Positions 14,073-15,888 of a DNA stretch of 15,888 bases are shown here, one piece after another (the first letter of the stretch is position 1; each line of letters starts with the position of its first letter). Below the pieces are notes generated by a model. The model was not told the origin of the DNA. It searched no databases and saw only the letters and a list, made by a program, of their open reading frames with translations. Origin of the DNA: Rhodanobacteraceae bacterium (GTDB lineage Bacteria; Pseudomonadota; Gammaproteobacteria; Xanthomonadales; Rhodanobacteraceae). The stretch spans positions 1 through 15,888 of the forward strand of contig JAAXIA010000163.1 of NCBI GenBank assembly GCA_012270595.1, read 5' to 3'. A program made the translations under genes and the position numbers.

Positions 14073-15242
14073 TCAGTTTGCAGGGCCGTAGCCTTGATGT
14101 TTTGTTAGCGGACTTGCCTGATCCTGTCGTCCCAGTGCCTGTGCCAGCGTACCGACCCGCATGCGTAATGTTGCCAGATCAGGAGCACATACGGTGGTAT
14201 GTCCCACTTTACGTCCCTGACGCGGTTGTTTTCCGTAGTCGTGCCAGTGGGCATCAACGGTCGCAAGCACTGCTTTTTCGTCTGGCAAGCTTCCAATCCA
14301 GTTGAACATGGCCGCATGACCGCGCATGCCAGTATCGCCAAGAGGCATGCCGAGAACCGCGCGCACGTGGTTCTCGAACTGGCTGGTGCGAGATCCTTCA
14401 ATGGACCAATGACCTGAGTTATGCACTCGCGGTGCCATTTCGTTACCGATCAGTTGACCATCCTTGACAAATAGTTCCAGTGTAAGTACGCCCACGTAGT
14501 CAAGCCGTTTGGCTAGATGGTGTACCAGCGTAGTGGCTTGTTCCCGCAAGCTTTCATTCCCCGGCGCCGGGGCGAGGCTTAGTGACAAAACACCATCGAT
14601 ATGCCAGTTGCCGGTGAGCGCCCAGGTGTGGCATTGACCGTCGCGGCCTACGACTGCAAGGACTGACAGTTCTCGATCGAAAGGTACGAAAGCTTCCAGA
14701 ATCAACCCATGGCCAAGTGCGAAGTCACCCAGACTGGACCAGGCTGCCTCGGCATCTTCCAGCGTTTTCAGGCGGAACTGTCCCTTGCCGTCGTAACCTA
14801 GTCGCCGCGTTTTGAGTATGGCTGGTACGCCTATGGCCTTGAGCGCGGCATCGAGACCGGTGCGGTCATTGACTACCTGGAAAGCGGTGGTGGCAATCCC
14901 GCACTCGCGAAACAGCTTTTTTTCACTGAGACGGTCCTGTACCACCGCCAGCACCTCTGGATTTGGATAGACCGGTACATGCTTGGCGAGTCGGCGTACT
15001 GCTGTCACTGGAACGTTCTCAAAATCGAAGGTCACTACATCTACCTGTCCGGCAAAAGCGAGAAGGGCATTGTGGTCTTCCCAGTCGGCGCGGATCAATG
15101 GACTGATCTGCCCGGCGCAAGCATCAGCTGCGTTATCCAGTACCAGGGTTTTGACGCCCAGTGGGGTGGCTGCCAGTGTCAGCATGCGCGCTAGCTGGCC
15201 ACCACCAAGGATACCGAGTACGGGTTGTCGATCAGTGTTCAT
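14073..15242 (-). CDS. purK: N5-carboxyaminoimidazole ribonucleotide synthase
   Basis: PurK uses ATP and bicarbonate to convert aminoimidazole ribonucleotide to N5-CAIR in purine synthesis. The 389-residue ATP-grasp protein shows [10 protein letters not shown] (11-20), FDFENVP (72-78), the ATP loop [12 protein letters not shown] (144-155), [13 protein letters not shown] (267-279) and a C-terminal [17 protein letters not shown] (332-348). All are typical and the length fits. The ATG overlaps the purE stop as ATGA, the usual purE-purK coupling; only a weak GGA about ten bases upstream is visible as a ribosome binding site. The gene converges on the chitinase gene and ends just past the chitinase terminator. 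Confidence 0.97.
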   Translation of the reverse strand: MNTDRQPVLGILGGGQLARMLTLAATPLGVKTLVLDNAADACAGQISPLIRADWEDHNALLAFAGQVDVVTFDFENVPVTAVRRLAKHVPVYPNPEVLAVVQDRLSEKKLFRECGIATTAFQVVNDRTGLDAALKAIGVPAILKTRRLGYDGKGQFRLKTLEDAEAAWSSLGDFALGHGLILEAFVPFDRELSVLAVVGRDGQCHTWALTGNWHIDGVLSLSLAPAPGNESLREQATTLVHHLAKRLDYVGVLTLELFVKDGQLIGNEMAPRVHNSGHWSIEGSRTSQFENHVRAVLGMPLGDTGMRGHAAMFNWIGSLPDEKAVLATVDAHWHDYGKQPRQGRKVGHTTVCAPDLATLRMRVGTLAQALGRQDQASPLTKHQGYGPAN

Positions 15243-15742
15243 GTGCGTGGATCCGGTTGGTCGTGTACAGTCTGGGTTTGCCTTGTCCGATAATTGTTCA
15301 AGGCAGTAGCCAAATCCTGGTTGCTAAGGGCTAGTATGGCAGTGGCGAGCAAGGCTGCGTTCACTGCCCCTGCACGCCCAATGGCCAGGGTGCCCACCGG
15401 AATGCCGGCTGGCATCTGGACGATGGAAAGTAGTGAGTCCATGCCTTGGAGTGTCCCTGACTGTATGGGTACTCCGAGCACTGGAAGAGGTGTTTTGGCG
15501 GCCAACATGCCTGGCAGATGGGCGGCACCACCGGCTCCGGCGATGATGACCTGGATACCATGCTGGGAGGCTTCTTCTGCATAACTGAACAGATCATCGG
15601 GTGTGCGATGAGCCGATACTACGCGCACCTCATGCGGCACACCCAGTTCAGTCAATACTTCGGTTGCGTGGCGCATGGTCTCCCAGTCCGAGCGAGAACC
15701 CATAACCACGCCGAGTTTTGCCGATCTAGCGATTCCTGTCAT
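15239..15742 (-). CDS. purE: N5-carboxyaminoimidazole ribonucleotide mutase
   Basis: PurE (class I) isomerises N5-CAIR, made by PurK, to CAIR. The 167 residues contain GSRSDW (15-20), SAHRTP with the catalytic His45 (43-48), [12 protein letters not shown] (68-79) and [20 protein letters not shown] (103-122). The frame also allows a TTG five codons earlier (15757). I prefer the ATG at 15742 because the TTG has no ribosome binding site and the family starts about ten residues before GSRSDW. The ATG site is also weak (GGA 11 bases upstream). TACAAT at 15766-15771 on the minus strand is a possible -10. The gene is divergent from a Trm112-like gene only about 50 bases away. Confidence 0.96.
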   Translation of the reverse strand: MTGIARSAKLGVVMGSRSDWETMRHATEVLTELGVPHEVRVVSAHRTPDDLFSYAEEASQHGIQVIIAGAGGAAHLPGMLAAKTPLPVLGVPIQSGTLQGMDSLLSIVQMPAGIPVGTLAIGRAGAVNAALLATAILALSNQDLATALNNYRTRQTQTVHDQPDPRT

Positions 15743-15790
15743 AGTCGAAACGTCCAAAAAGGGTTATTGTACGAGTCTTTGGTTTTCCCG

Positions 15791-15888
15791 ATGAATGAAC
15801 CCATGGATAAGCGCCTACTTCAGATTCTGTGCTGTCCGGTCAGCAAGAAGCCGGTACGTTTGGCAAGCTCTGCAGAGCTTGCTGCACT
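15791..15888 (+). CDS. Trm112/YcaR family protein, 5' part only
   Basis: The first 32 codons of a gene that runs off the window. From the second ATG (15803) it reads MDKRLLQILCCPVSKKPVRL, which matches the start of Trm112/YcaR (UPF0434) proteins: small zinc-ribbon-like proteins of about 60 residues that often lie near lpxK and kdsB. Trm112 partners methyltransferases; the role of bacterial short forms is less clear. The later cysteine pair, if present, is outside the window. The start could be 15791 or 15803; the family's usual MD beginning favours 15803, while 15791 is the first ATG in frame. Neither has a clear ribosome binding site. Confidence 0.8.
   Translation, partial: MNEPMDKRLLQILCCPVSKKPVRLASSAELAA

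Overview
The window looks like chromosomal DNA from a gammaproteobacterium, most likely of the Xanthomonadales (Lysobacterales). The PilG, PilI and PyrB sequences read like Xanthomonas/Xylella family members, and pilG is followed directly by pilI with no pilH, as I recall for Xylella. The base composition is moderate by eye, not the very high GC of most Xanthomonadales, so a host-adapted or AT-drifting lineage is possible. The genus is not determined.

Region 1 (1-8592) is a compact version of the pil/pyr/gsh neighbourhood known from Pseudomonas and relatives. On the minus strand, proC-yggT (proline synthesis and a membrane protein) diverges from pilT-pilU (pilus retraction ATPases) on the plus strand. 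A minus-strand operon gshB-algH-ruvX-pyrB follows, then the divergent plus-strand pair pilG-pilI (response regulator and CheW-like adaptor of twitching chemotaxis). Compared with the Pseudomonas layout as I remember it, yggS, pyrR, pyrC', tonB and pilH are not here, and pilJ/chpA do not follow pilI.

Region 2 (8593-14065) looks accessory. It holds a WaaL/Wzy-type O-antigen ligase, a small exported cysteine-containing protein of unknown function, a DUF502 membrane protein on the minus strand, and an AT-rich secreted GH18 chitinase. The chitinase has a cysteine-rich C-terminal domain I do not recognise. Its 420-base upstream region has a perfect-half-site CRP/Clp operator placed exactly for a class II promoter, a 14-bp palindrome just upstream of it, and two hairpins in the predicted leader.

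Region 3 (14066-15888) carries purE-purK on the minus strand (the AIR to CAIR step of purine synthesis), diverging from the 5' end of a Trm112/YcaR-like gene cut by the window edge.

Four gene junctions (proC/yggT, algH/ruvX, ruvX/pyrB, purE/purK) use the same 4-base ATGA stop-start overlap, which suggests translational coupling. I saw no tRNA, rRNA, insertion sequence or CRISPR array. The main points for a second look are the chitinase control region and C-terminal domain, the truncated pilG-pilI cluster followed by an O-antigen ligase, and a small ORF with a near-ideal ribosome binding site between pilG and pilI.
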